Of a stretch of DNA of 9,055 nucleotides, positions 1-6,071 are shown one piece after another; position 1 is the stretch's first letter; each line of letters opens with the position of its first letter. The DNA lies in assembly GCA_900549915.1 (NCBI GenBank), contig URQF01000052.1, positions 1 through 9,055 on the forward strand. Direction: 5' to 3'. Under the pieces are notes generated by a model, which was not told the origin of the DNA, made no database searches, and saw only the letters and a list, made by a program, of their open reading frames with translations. The stretch is from an uncultured Mollicutes bacterium (GTDB lineage Bacteria > Bacillota_I > Bacilli_A > RFN20 > CAG-288). A program made the position numbers and the translations under genes.

Positions 1-77
1 GGTCAGTCAAGAGAACCTAAGGAATCTCAAATTAATGGTTCATGATGAGCAAGATCAACGCCACATAGTTGGCACTA
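1..77 (+). repeat. 77-base copy of the end of N4
   Basis: Bases 1-77 equal 5977-6053 without a mismatch and diverge at base 78/6054, immediately after the recombination core. It is either a true second N4 copy whose remainder lies left of the window, or a k-mer overlap at the end of an assembled contig. Confidence 0.9.
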
Positions 78-769
78 TCGGAACAATCGATGATTTAATC
101 GAAAAAGAGGAAGATTTACTCGAGAAACTTGGCAAATACGACGAACAGGTTTTCTCGTCAGCCTTTGTTAACCATCACGAGAAACATTATCGCCTATCCG
201 ACCTATGCGACTTTATACCTGGATATTCTTACACCAGGGATGAGTTAAAAGAATCCACTGTGGGCATGGTCACCATCAAGTCCGTTGCACGTACTGGCGG
301 CTTTAAAGTTGATGGATTAAAAGATCTGATGCCTATGAAGGAAATCAAGGAAGATAGAATGGCTGACATTGGAGATGTGCTAGTCGCACATACTGATTTG
401 ACGAAGAACAAAGAGGTTATTGGGAGCCCAATTATCGTTACTTCTAAAGGAGGATTTGATTCACTCACCTTCTCTATGGATATGGTCAAAGTGGTCTCAA
501 AGGGCAATGATTTCTCTAATGCTTTAATCTATCAAATACTCAAATCATCATTATTCAAGGATCATGCTCTAAGCTATTGCAACGGTTCTACGGTTGTCCA
601 TCTGAGTAGAAAAGCACTGGAAACTTATGGGTTTGAAGGTCCTGATTCAACTAAAATCCACGAATTGAACGAGAAACTTTCCAACACTCAAAAATTGGAG
701 ATGGATGTTACTCGTAAAATTGAGAGACTTACGGAAATAAAGAAGGTTCTCCTATCAAAATACTTCTAA
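2..769 (+). CDS. hsdS: HsdS, 3' part: end of an N-half fused to C-half C1 (5'-partial)
   Basis: Specificity subunit of a type I restriction-modification enzyme; it binds the bipartite DNA target and holds HsdM (and HsdR) subunits. The frame is open from base 2, so the ATG at 35 is internal. The first residues (VSQENLRNLKLMVHDEQDQRHIVGT) match the end of N4 at 5978-6052. After the recombination site (56-77) the C-half begins IGTIDDLIEKEEDLLEKL, the central helix, then a TRD starting near YRLSDLCDFIPGYSY. A final helix ends KKVLLSKYF before TAA at 767-769. This would be an intact, expressible hsdS if the N-half to its left is complete. The 77-base match may instead be an assembly overlap, so the N-half attached here in the actual chromosome is uncertain. 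Confidence 0.85.
   Translation, partial: VSQENLRNLKLMVHDEQDQRHIVGTIGTIDDLIEKEEDLLEKLGKYDEQVFSSAFVNHHEKHYRLSDLCDFIPGYSYTRDELKESTVGMVTIKSVARTGGFKVDGLKDLMPMKEIKEDRMADIGDVLVAHTDLTKNKEVIGSPIIVTSKGGFDSLTFSMDMVKVVSKGNDFSNALIYQILKSSLFKDHALSYCNGSTVVHLSRKALETYGFEGPDSTKIHELNEKLSNTQKLEMDVTRKIERLTEIKKVLLSKYF
56..77 (+). repeat. Recombination site 1 (N-half / C1 junction)
   Basis: Full 22-base form containing CACATAGTTGGCACTA. It encodes HIVGT at the TRD1/central-helix boundary. Left flank N4-type end, right flank C1. Its centre is the imperfect dyad ATAGT-TGGC-ACTAT. Confidence 0.85.
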
Positions 770-1375
770 CTAATTGGCACTATAGGAAGCGTGGATGACC
801 TTATCGAAAAGAACATCCAGATTTCCAACAAGGTCATGAAACACGCCAGCCTTCTTTTCATTTCGCAAGCACAAAAAGTGGGTACTCAAAAACTGCATGG
901 CTTGGTTTCTTTTGACAAAGGAAAGAAACCTGAACCATGTTCTACTCAGGGTGGACTTCCTTATCTAACCATTGATTACCTGATGGGAAATAGTGAATCC
1001 ACAAACTCTTCTACTGGAATCGAATGCCATTCAGATGACGTTCTCATGGTCATGGACGGGGCATCCTCGGGGAAGGTCTTTACTGGTTTTCATGGCTACG
1101 TTGGTTCAACTCTAGCCAAACTCGTGACGGACATTCCATCCTCCTTGGTGTATCTCTTCCTCTATAACCATCAGAAGAACATGATGGAAAATACAACTGG
1201 TTCCGCTATTCCTCATGCGGATAAAGGATATATCGGAGAATTGGAAATCCCAGTCATTCAGGATCAAAAGGTAATCTCTGTGTTCTCAAATGATTTGAAA
1301 GTTATCCAGAACTTAAGAGCAAGTAACCTAAGATTGGCAAAGATAAAGAAAGCCCTGTTAGACAAGTATTTCTAG
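770..1375 (+). CDS. Silent HsdS C-terminal half cassette C2 (no start codon)
   Basis: The open frame begins directly after the TAA of C1 and in the same frame: LIGTIGSVDDLIEKN (central helix), a TRD around GLVSFDKGKKP...GGLPYLTIDYL, a VGSTLAKLV stretch, a GSAIPHADKGYIGELEIP segment typical of TRD ends, then a distal helix ending KIKKALLDKYF and TAG. I see no ribosome binding site or convincing ATG at the head; the GTG at 791 is the V of SVDDLIE, inside the helix. It is therefore read as a donor cassette, expressed only after site 2 recombines to put an N-half before it. It converges on the recombinase gene with no intervening base (stop at 1375, recombinase stop at 1376), and no recombination site separates them. 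Confidence 0.85.
   Translation, partial: LIGTIGSVDDLIEKNIQISNKVMKHASLLFISQAQKVGTQKLHGLVSFDKGKKPEPCSTQGGLPYLTIDYLMGNSESTNSSTGIECHSDDVLMVMDGASSGKVFTGFHGYVGSTLAKLVTDIPSSLVYLFLYNHQKNMMENTTGSAIPHADKGYIGELEIPVIQDQKVISVFSNDLKVIQNLRASNLRLAKIKKALLDKYF
773..782 (+). repeat. Recombination site 2 (C1 end / C2 start)
   Basis: Core ATTGGCACTA in the context CTTCTAACTAATTGGCACTAT. The left flank is the stop of C1. The junction matches that at site 4 over at least 20 bases. Confidence 0.8.
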
Positions 1376-2176
1376 TTACCAAGTCACAATCTTGTCTACG
1401 ATGTCCTTCTGTTCCTCACTTGTCTTACGAAGATAGATTCGTGTGGTTTCGATGGATTCGTGTCCCATCAGATCCGCAAGCAAGGCGATATCCTTGTTCT
1501 TCGCTAAGAAGTTCTTGGCGAATCGATGGCGGAAGGAATGAGGATAAATCACAGAAAGATTCATGTTGTATCTCTTTCCAAGCTCTTTGAGCTGATGAGA
1601 TAGACCACGAGTTGTGATTTGCTGACCTTTGGAGTTCAAGAACAAATATCCGGAGGTTCTTCCGATTCCGTTGTAGTAAGTAAGTGCCTTCTTCTGCAAG
1701 GAAGAAGGAATGTAGATTCTTCTGATCTTCCCAGCTTTCGTATAGAGGTCAATGTATCCTCGAATCACGTTCTCGTATTTGAACTGAATCAATTCGGAGA
1801 CTCTTGCTCCTGTCGCTCCTAGAAAACGGACGACGAAATACCATTCGTAGTTCTGATCCTTCCAAAGTTTGTTCTTGAGAAACTCATAATCAGCATCAGA
1901 TATCACATTTTCCAAGAAGGACTTTTGTTGAAGTTTGATGAATTTCAGTTTCAAGGAAGACTTCTTCGCATATTCCAAGTATTTGTTGATTCCTTGAATT
2001 CGGAGATTGATAGTTTTCCCTTTGTAAGTATCGACTAAATAGGCTTTGTAGGATAACAGATTGTCTTTCGTAACCACATCGTATCGAGAGAAGAACAGAT
2101 CAACAGAAGACTGATAAGCGTCGATAGTGTTCTTTGAGAGGTTTTCTCTCTTCAGAAAATCTTTGAATGTTAGCAT
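1376..2176 (-). CDS. Tyrosine site-specific recombinase, probable hsdS invertase
   Basis: 266 residues, the size of XerC/XerD-class single-chain recombinases. The N-terminal SAM-like DNA-binding domain covers about 1-85 (TFKDFLKRENLSKNTIDAY) and the catalytic domain about 90-260. The catalytic set is complete: R125 in GATGARVSEL, probable K147 in TKAGKIRRIYIP, H213 and R216 in PHSFRH, H239 in LMGHES, and the nucleophile Y248 in TTRIYLR. The ATG at 2176 follows an AAGGAG (2191-2186) at 9-nt spacing. The gene lies between sites 2 (+) and 3 (-), locked together with C2 and C3 in one invertible block, so its own orientation can flip. Related hsdS invertases are HvsR in Mycoplasma pulmonis and CreX/PsrA in pneumococcus. 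The class is certain from the motifs; the substrate is inferred from location. Confidence 0.95.
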   Translation of the reverse strand: MLTFKDFLKRENLSKNTIDAYQSSVDLFFSRYDVVTKDNLLSYKAYLVDTYKGKTINLRIQGINKYLEYAKKSSLKLKFIKLQQKSFLENVISDADYEFLKNKLWKDQNYEWYFVVRFLGATGARVSELIQFKYENVIRGYIDLYTKAGKIRRIYIPSSLQKKALTYYNGIGRTSGYLFLNSKGQQITTRGLSHQLKELGKRYNMNLSVIYPHSFRHRFAKNFLAKNKDIALLADLMGHESIETTRIYLRKTSEEQKDIVDKIVTW

Positions 2177-2185
2177 TCTTTCATG

Positions 2186-2204
2186 CTCCTTTCCAAAATA
2201 GGAG
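2186..2204 (-). promoter_or_regulatory. Recombinase RBS within a possible occluding hairpin
   Basis: On the minus strand CTCCT (2204-2200) is followed, after nine bases, by AGGAG (2190-2186), the Shine-Dalgarno of the recombinase. The two are perfect complements, so the leader RNA could fold and cover the ribosome binding site. The stem is only five base pairs and the function is inferred. Confidence 0.35.
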
Positions 2205-2235
2205 ATGAAAATAGATCGCTAATTATCAATATTTC

Positions 2236-2901
2236 CTAGAAACATTTGGCTAGAAGGGTTTTTCTGTAGTTAACAAGTTTATTGTTTTGCACTTCCAAAT
2301 TTTCAATCTGGTCATATATCGGGGACACTTTTGCATTAAACTCATGAACATTGAAGTCTGCGCCTCTCTGGTATACCAAATGTGAGAACGAATCTTTGCT
2401 AATATTCGGCGTTGCACTCCCAGAGGCCATGTTTTTCAATTGAATGATATTTTTCTTCAACACATGATACATGTAATAGCATTCATCATTAAATGGTACT
2501 ACAGTATTAATTTGCTGATTTGTTATGGAAGGCATGATTGTCATACCAATTACTCCAATGGTTCCGATGCAACTAATGGATACCGTACCTCTATCAATAA
2601 CTCTGCTTTGAATCGATTTTATTCTCTGATTAACATTTCTACTTGTGCAGATAACGAAAGTGTTCTTATCCATATCTGGGGTAGTAATAAAAGGCATGTC
2701 ACCAACCCAATTTTCATAATTTTTAGTTGATGGGGTTGTTCCACAAATTATCTCTTTTGAAGTATCTCCAATTGTTGATAAACGAGAGGTAGAAAAATCA
2801 AAAGAATCAAAAATTAAATCCGCAATCCTTTTTAGCTTTTGAATTTTCGACTTATTATTTTCTATGAGATCGTCCACACTTCCTATAGTGCCAACTATCA
2901 A
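2236..2901 (-). CDS. Silent HsdS C-terminal half cassette C3
   Basis: Reads IVGTIGSVDDLIENNKSKI (central helix), a TRD of the common GxTPSTxNxxNW type (ICGTTPSTKNYENWVGDMPF), an SGSATPNISK segment near the TRD end, a distal helix, and a terminal LLAKCF before TAG at 2238-2236. The apparent start at 2901 is a TTG overlapping the TGA of C4 and has no ribosome binding site; the real beginning is recombination site 3 (2886-2895). It is in a different frame from C4, so no fusion occurs by readthrough. Its 3' end lies 59 bases upstream of the recombinase start with no site between, so C3 and the recombinase move together. It is visibly more A+T-rich than hsdM, which suggests the TRD came from another source. 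Confidence 0.85.
   Translation of the reverse strand: MIVGTIGSVDDLIENNKSKIQKLKRIADLIFDSFDFSTSRLSTIGDTSKEIICGTTPSTKNYENWVGDMPFITTPDMDKNTFVICTSRNVNQRIKSIQSRVIDRGTVSISCIGTIGVIGMTIMPSITNQQINTVVPFNDECYYMYHVLKKNIIQLKNMASGSATPNISKDSFSHLVYQRGADFNVHEFNAKVSPIYDQIENLEVQNNKLVNYRKTLLAKCF
2886..2895 (-). repeat. Recombination site 3 (C4 end / C3 start)
   Basis: Minus strand GTTGGCACTA within ATAGTTGGCACTAT, the complete dyad. It is inverted relative to sites 1, 2, 7, 8 and 9. Confidence 0.8.
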
Positions 2902-3581
2902 GAATCAAAATAGTGTTTCAGAAGAGCGCTTTTCTGGCGACATAGAAGGATATTTTGCCGATAAAGGTTGTCAATCAACCTGAACAACGGCTTGATGGTA
3001 GAATTGAATAGGTCCAACTGCTCTTGATTCGGAAGCGAAAATGGGAATTTCTTGATTATTGATGAATTGACCGCCTTGCCAATCGAACTTGTATTGCCAC
3101 CATCAGACAGAAAATTGCTGTGCCGTAAGAAACAATAGAGGTAGTACCGCGTTTCATCGGTAGACTTGAAGCACGCGATAGCTTCATTGGTTATCATATC
3201 GCTTCCAGCAATTGCAACTCGTCCCACGGTCAATTTGAAGCTAAGAAGGACATCGCCGATTCTCACTTTTGGTATGTTGAATTTTTCAACAGCATCATTA
3301 GTGAGCCATTGAGATGTTTCATAGATATAAGGCTTGTCTGATTGCATGTCCTTTATCGAAAGCCATTTTGTGTTTCCCTCTTCGGAGCCAGCGAACCACT
3401 TGCTTTCTTTGGTAGGTGGCGTTCTTCCTATGGTGATATCAAAATAGTCGTTCAGTGACTTTCCTTGCGGAATAGGTTTTTCTAGAGAACGATACTGCTG
3501 ATCGATTTTCGAAAGACATAAATTGATTTTCCGTGCGTTAATTTCGATCAGATCATCGATGGTTCCGATAGTGCCAATTAG
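2898..3581 (-). CDS. Silent HsdS C-terminal half cassette C4
   Basis: The open frame starts immediately after the TAA of the N1-C5 gene, in the same frame: LIGTIGTIDDLIEINARKI (central helix), a TRD beginning with ITIGRTPPTKESKWF and continuing through WLSIKDM, then SSIGKAVNSSIIKKFPFSLP at the TRD end. The distal helix ends SALLKHYFDS before TGA at 2900-2898. The end differs slightly from the LL.KYF of the other C-halves. The cassette is 227 codons; the ATG at 3347 lies inside the TRD and would remove the helix and the first part of the TRD, so I do not accept it. There is no ribosome binding site. It should become expressed only when site 4 (3569-3578) recombines with an N-half 3' end. Confidence 0.85.
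   Translation of the reverse strand, partial: LIGTIGTIDDLIEINARKINLCLSKIDQQYRSLEKPIPQGKSLNDYFDITIGRTPPTKESKWFAGSEEGNTKWLSIKDMQSDKPYIYETSQWLTNDAVEKFNIPKVRIGDVLLSFKLTVGRVAIAGSDMITNEAIACFKSTDETRYYLYCFLRHSNFLSDGGNTSSIGKAVNSSIIKKFPFSLPNQEQLDLFNSTIKPLFRLIDNLYRQNILLCRQKSALLKHYFDS
3569..3578 (-). repeat. Recombination site 4 (C5 end / C4 start)
   Basis: Minus strand ATTGGCACTA after CTTCTAACTA, the same left context as site 2. Confidence 0.8.
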
Positions 3582-4655
3582 TTAGAAGTATTTTGCCAAT
3601 AATTTACTCTTTATTTCCTTATAATCATGAATCTTTTTATTAAGCAGAATCTCGTATTTTAGCAATGCTTCTCCTTTTTCTTCGTATAACTGCAATTTTT
3701 CTTTTGGAAAAGCTGGAATTTTTATTGCGGAGAATGTGGACTCATTTAAAGAAGGACGTGTCGATGCTTGAGACGAAGCATATAACGTTCTCCTGATGGA
3801 ATCTTGGGTCAAAAAGTCTCTGATAAATTCCTTTTCCCATGGATCTTTAGGGGTAATCTTCATTAGAGCAACATTATAGGCGCCTGAAAGTCCATATCGT
3901 ACTTTGCCTGCTTCCCCATATTTGTCCATCATGATATCCGTCTCATCACATATCTTGTTTCTAGGAGATTTTGGAATAAACGTTAAATGAGATTCATCAG
4001 AATAATCTCTGTTTTGAATGAATCTGACATATCCTAATCGTGGCTCATAAATATGTTGAGATTTAGGTGGCTGTGCTCCTCCCTCGAAAAAAACATGAGC
4101 GGAAAAAGATTCGTTTGTTCCTGAGTGCTCAAGAAAATCAGATAACAATTTTGTTCGAAAAATCTTCAAATTTTCTTTTTGGCTTTCAAGATTTTCTATC
4201 AGATCATCGACTGTTCCTATAGTGCCAACTATGTGGCGTTGTTCCTCGACGCTGGGTAACTTCAGGTCATACCTCATTAGCATCGTTTTGTCACCTCTAG
4301 GCATCTTCGTTCCTTTGCAGGTTGCCGTATAGTAGTTAAAGAAAGAGTCAGTTGATAAGGCATAATAAAGGTATTTGGGAAGACACAGCTTCTCATCGGC
4401 TCTTAAGCAAATAACATCATTTGAACATCCTCCTTCTGATCTAGCAAAAGCCATCTTTTTAAAATAGGGTCTTATGTTGGAAAGAAGGATATCATCTGCT
4501 TGAAACCTTGTCACCATGGTGTTTGGAATTGATGAAGCGTCTACATAACCACCAAGATTTGGTAACATATTCTCGGTGGAAAGGTATGAAGAGCCAGTCA
4601 ACAAAGAGCCATCACATTTGTCCGAAATTATGGATACAAAATTGCTTAAAATCAT
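3582..4655 (-). CDS. hsdS: HsdS, full-length specificity subunit (N1-C5)
   Basis: The only hsdS complete within the window, 357 residues, slightly short for the family. Order: TRD1 at about 1-135 (MILSNFVSIISDKCDGS ... KYLYYALSTD ... MPRGDKTMLMRYDLKLP), conserved EEQRHIVGTIGTVDDLIE at about 137-154 beginning the central helix, TRD2 at about 175-310 (GGAQPPKSQHIYEPRLGYVR ... DIMMDKYGEAGKVRYG), and a distal helix ending IKSKLLAKYF. The recombination site encodes HIVGT, residues 141-145, exactly at the N/C boundary. The start is strongly supported: AGGAGG at 4665-4660, and its ATG overlaps the TGA of upstream N2 (ATGA), implying translational coupling. It is probably transcribed from the right, in the same direction as hsdM, but I see no promoter immediately upstream. 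Confidence 0.93.
   Translation of the reverse strand: MILSNFVSIISDKCDGSLLTGSSYLSTENMLPNLGGYVDASSIPNTMVTRFQADDILLSNIRPYFKKMAFARSEGGCSNDVICLRADEKLCLPKYLYYALSTDSFFNYYTATCKGTKMPRGDKTMLMRYDLKLPSVEEQRHIVGTIGTVDDLIENLESQKENLKIFRTKLLSDFLEHSGTNESFSAHVFFEGGAQPPKSQHIYEPRLGYVRFIQNRDYSDESHLTFIPKSPRNKICDETDIMMDKYGEAGKVRYGLSGAYNVALMKITPKDPWEKEFIRDFLTQDSIRRTLYASSQASTRPSLNESTFSAIKIPAFPKEKLQLYEEKGEALLKYEILLNKKIHDYKEIKSKLLAKYF
4220..4241 (-). repeat. Recombination site 5 (N1 / C5 junction inside hsdS)
   Basis: Full 22-base form on the minus strand, encoding HIVGT at residues 141-145 of the complete HsdS, and continuing the dyad ATAGTTGGCACTAT. Confidence 0.88.
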
Positions 4656-5137
4656 GCCAACCTCCTAGTGCCAACTATGTGGCGTTGCTCCGCAATGCTT
4701 GGAAGAGCAACTTCTACGTTCTCAAGGGTAGTTTTGGATAGTTCCTTGAAGGTAGCACCTCCCGAAATACCCTTAAGATATTCAACCTTTGTTGATAGCC
4801 AATAATACAAGTATAAAGGAATAATTTGGCTCTCATCGCACACCAAAGACTTGAATCCCTGATTCGTGCACATTGGATTGTCAGCAATAGCGAGATATCC
4901 TATCGGAGCACGTGAGGTTAATAGTACAGTTCCCTTTGGAACCATCGTTGTCGAACAACTCTTATATCCGGCTTCTGTAATATTTCTCTCTCCACGATGA
5001 ATGAATCTCTGATGAAAAGTGGATAAGTCCTTAGGAGTTATCCACGGAATATCACCATCCCAGTTATTCGGGTTAGCTGTCGATGGGGTCGATCCGTTTA
5101 TGATTGTTGTTATCTTCTTTAATTGAACTTTTTCCAT
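4652..5137 (-). CDS. HsdS N-terminal half cassette N2
   Basis: 161 residues carrying one TRD of the GSTPSTANPNNWDGDIPWIT type, then GTVLLTSRAPIGYLAI, YLYYWLSTKVEYL and GGATFKELSKTTLENVEVALP, ending IAEQRHIVGT at recombination site 6. Beyond the site the frame reads RRLA and stops at a TGA overlapping the N1 ATG. I chose the ATG at 5137 because GGAG (5146-5143) precedes it at 5-6 nt and the TRD starts at once; the ATG at 5179 only adds a non-homologous extension. N2 has a start and RBS but no C-half, so as drawn it makes a half-size HsdS. Truncated HsdS N-halves are known to dimerise into functional specificity units in EcoDXXI and StySPI-like systems; whether this one does is unknown. It diverges from N3 across 29 bases. 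Confidence 0.88.
   Translation of the reverse strand: MEKVQLKKITTIINGSTPSTANPNNWDGDIPWITPKDLSTFHQRFIHRGERNITEAGYKSCSTTMVPKGTVLLTSRAPIGYLAIADNPMCTNQGFKSLVCDESQIIPLYLYYWLSTKVEYLKGISGGATFKELSKTTLENVEVALPSIAEQRHIVGTRRLA
4666..4687 (-). repeat. Recombination site 6 (N2 end / N1 start)
   Basis: Full 22-base form on the minus strand; the right flank is GGAGG, overlapping the Shine-Dalgarno of N1. Confidence 0.88.
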
Positions 5138-5166
5138 AATATTCTCCAAACTAGAGGTAATCATAT

Positions 5167-5631
5167 ATGAAACAGACATTGGGACAAATCGCTACGGTAA
5201 CTATGGGGCAATCACCGAGTTCCGAGTATTACAACGCCAATCATGATGGCTTGCCTTTCTTGCAAGGATGCACAACTTTTGGACGTCTTTATCCAACCTA
5301 TGACACATGGTCAAGCTTCTATAACAAGGAAGCTTTCCCTGGAGACATCTTGTTTACCGTAAGAGCGCCTGTCGGTGATGTAAATATGTGTAAAGATCAC
5401 ATCGCAATTGGTCGCGGTTTGGCTTCAATCAAGGCTTTAAAAGTCTTGCCTAAGTACCTTTTCTACTTACTTCAAGCCAATAAGCATCAATTTCAATTTG
5501 CTTCGTCAGGAACAATCTATCAATCCATCAACCGAGACAAGCTTCTTGGCGTTGAATTAAATGTTCATTCTCAAGAAGAACAGCAACACATAGTTGGCAC
5601 TAGGAGGCACAACCATGAAGAAGGAATATAG
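5167..5631 (+). CDS. HsdS N-terminal half cassette N3
   Basis: 154 residues: a TRD starting MKQTLGQIATVTMGQSPSSE, then GLPFLQGCTTFG and PTYDTWSSFY, GDILFTVRAPVGDVNM (a segment common in HsdS TRDs), KYLFYLLQANK, and SGTIYQSINRDKLLGVELNV, ending EEQQHIVGT at site 7. Q replaces the R found in the other N-halves, because this site is a variant (CAGCAACACATAG in place of CAACGCCACATAG). After the site the frame runs RRHNHEEGI and stops at 5629-5631, overlapping the start of N4. GAGG at 5153-5156 is a modest RBS about 10 nt before the ATG. There is no recombination site between N3 and N2, so the pair is a fixed divergent block. Plus-strand transcription of N3 would be antisense to any hsdM readthrough. 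Confidence 0.88.
   Translation: MKQTLGQIATVTMGQSPSSEYYNANHDGLPFLQGCTTFGRLYPTYDTWSSFYNKEAFPGDILFTVRAPVGDVNMCKDHIAIGRGLASIKALKVLPKYLFYLLQANKHQFQFASSGTIYQSINRDKLLGVELNVHSQEEQQHIVGTRRHNHEEGI
5581..5602 (+). repeat. Recombination site 7 (N3 end / N4 start)
   Basis: Variant left arm (CAGCAACACATAG) with an invariant GTTGGCACTA core; the right flank GGAGG completes the N4 Shine-Dalgarno. Confidence 0.85.
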
Positions 5632-6067
5632 ATTAGGTGACATAGTAGAATTGTTCGACTATCAACGTCGGCCACTTTCTACAATGGCCCGAGCCAAGAT
5701 GCAAGGTAAGATACCTTATTACAGTGCTAATGGTATTATTGATCATATTTCCAAATCTATTTTTCATGGTCAATACATTTTGGTTGCAGAAGACGGCTCT
5801 GTAAGAACGGCAGATGGTCATCCGGTAATCAAACTCACAAAGGAAGATGAAGACTTCTGGGTTAGTAATCATGCCCATGTATTTAAGCCAAAAAGTGAGA
5901 TGAATACTCGTTATCTTTTTTACAATCTCAGTCAGGCAAACATAGATCAATGTATTACTGGGGCTGTCCAACTCAAGGTCAGTCAAGAGAACCTAAGGAA
6001 TCTCAAATTAATGGTTCATGATGAGCAAGATCAACGCCACATAGTTGGCACTACAAGGAGGGCGTAA
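5615..6067 (+). CDS. HsdS N-terminal half cassette N4
   Basis: 150 residues: MKKEYRLGDIVELFDYQRRP, PYYSANGIIDHISKSIF, GQYILVAEDGSV, HVFKPKSEMNTRYLFYNLSQ, GAVQLKVSQENL and DEQDQRHIVGT ending at site 8; a single TRD. The tail past the site is TRRA then TAA. The start at 5615 is chosen because AGGAGG (5602-5607) lies just upstream at 7 nt; the TTG at 5594 belongs to the preceding recombination site. The RBS is the right flank of site 7, so any left flank recombined at that site will be followed by translation of N4. The last 77 bases up to the site (5977-6053) are identical to bases 1-77 of the window, where the same N-half end is fused to C1. Confidence 0.9.
   Translation: MKKEYRLGDIVELFDYQRRPLSTMARAKMQGKIPYYSANGIIDHISKSIFHGQYILVAEDGSVRTADGHPVIKLTKEDEDFWVSNHAHVFKPKSEMNTRYLFYNLSQANIDQCITGAVQLKVSQENLRNLKLMVHDEQDQRHIVGTTRRA
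6032..6053 (+). repeat. Recombination site 8 (N4 end / N5 start)
   Basis: Full 22-base form, identical to site 1, followed by CAAGGAGG, the Shine-Dalgarno of N5. Confidence 0.88.
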
Positions 6068-6071
6068 TATC

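Noticed and set aside
791..793. GTG at 791, TTG at 2901, TTG at 5594, TTG at 6045 and ATG at 3347 as gene starts
   Set aside because: They lie within the recombination sites, the central helix or a TRD and lack ribosome binding sites; they arise from forcing a start onto open frames.
770..3581. C2, C3 and C4 as decayed pseudogenes or frameshift debris
   Set aside because: Each has an intact frame from the recombination site to a conserved terminal motif, and breaks fall exactly at the sites. They are cassettes, not degraded genes.
5138..5179. ATG at 5179 (minus) as the start of N2
   Set aside because: The extra residues resemble no HsdS start and overlap the N3 start codon; the ATG at 5137 has a well-placed GGAG and begins the TRD directly.
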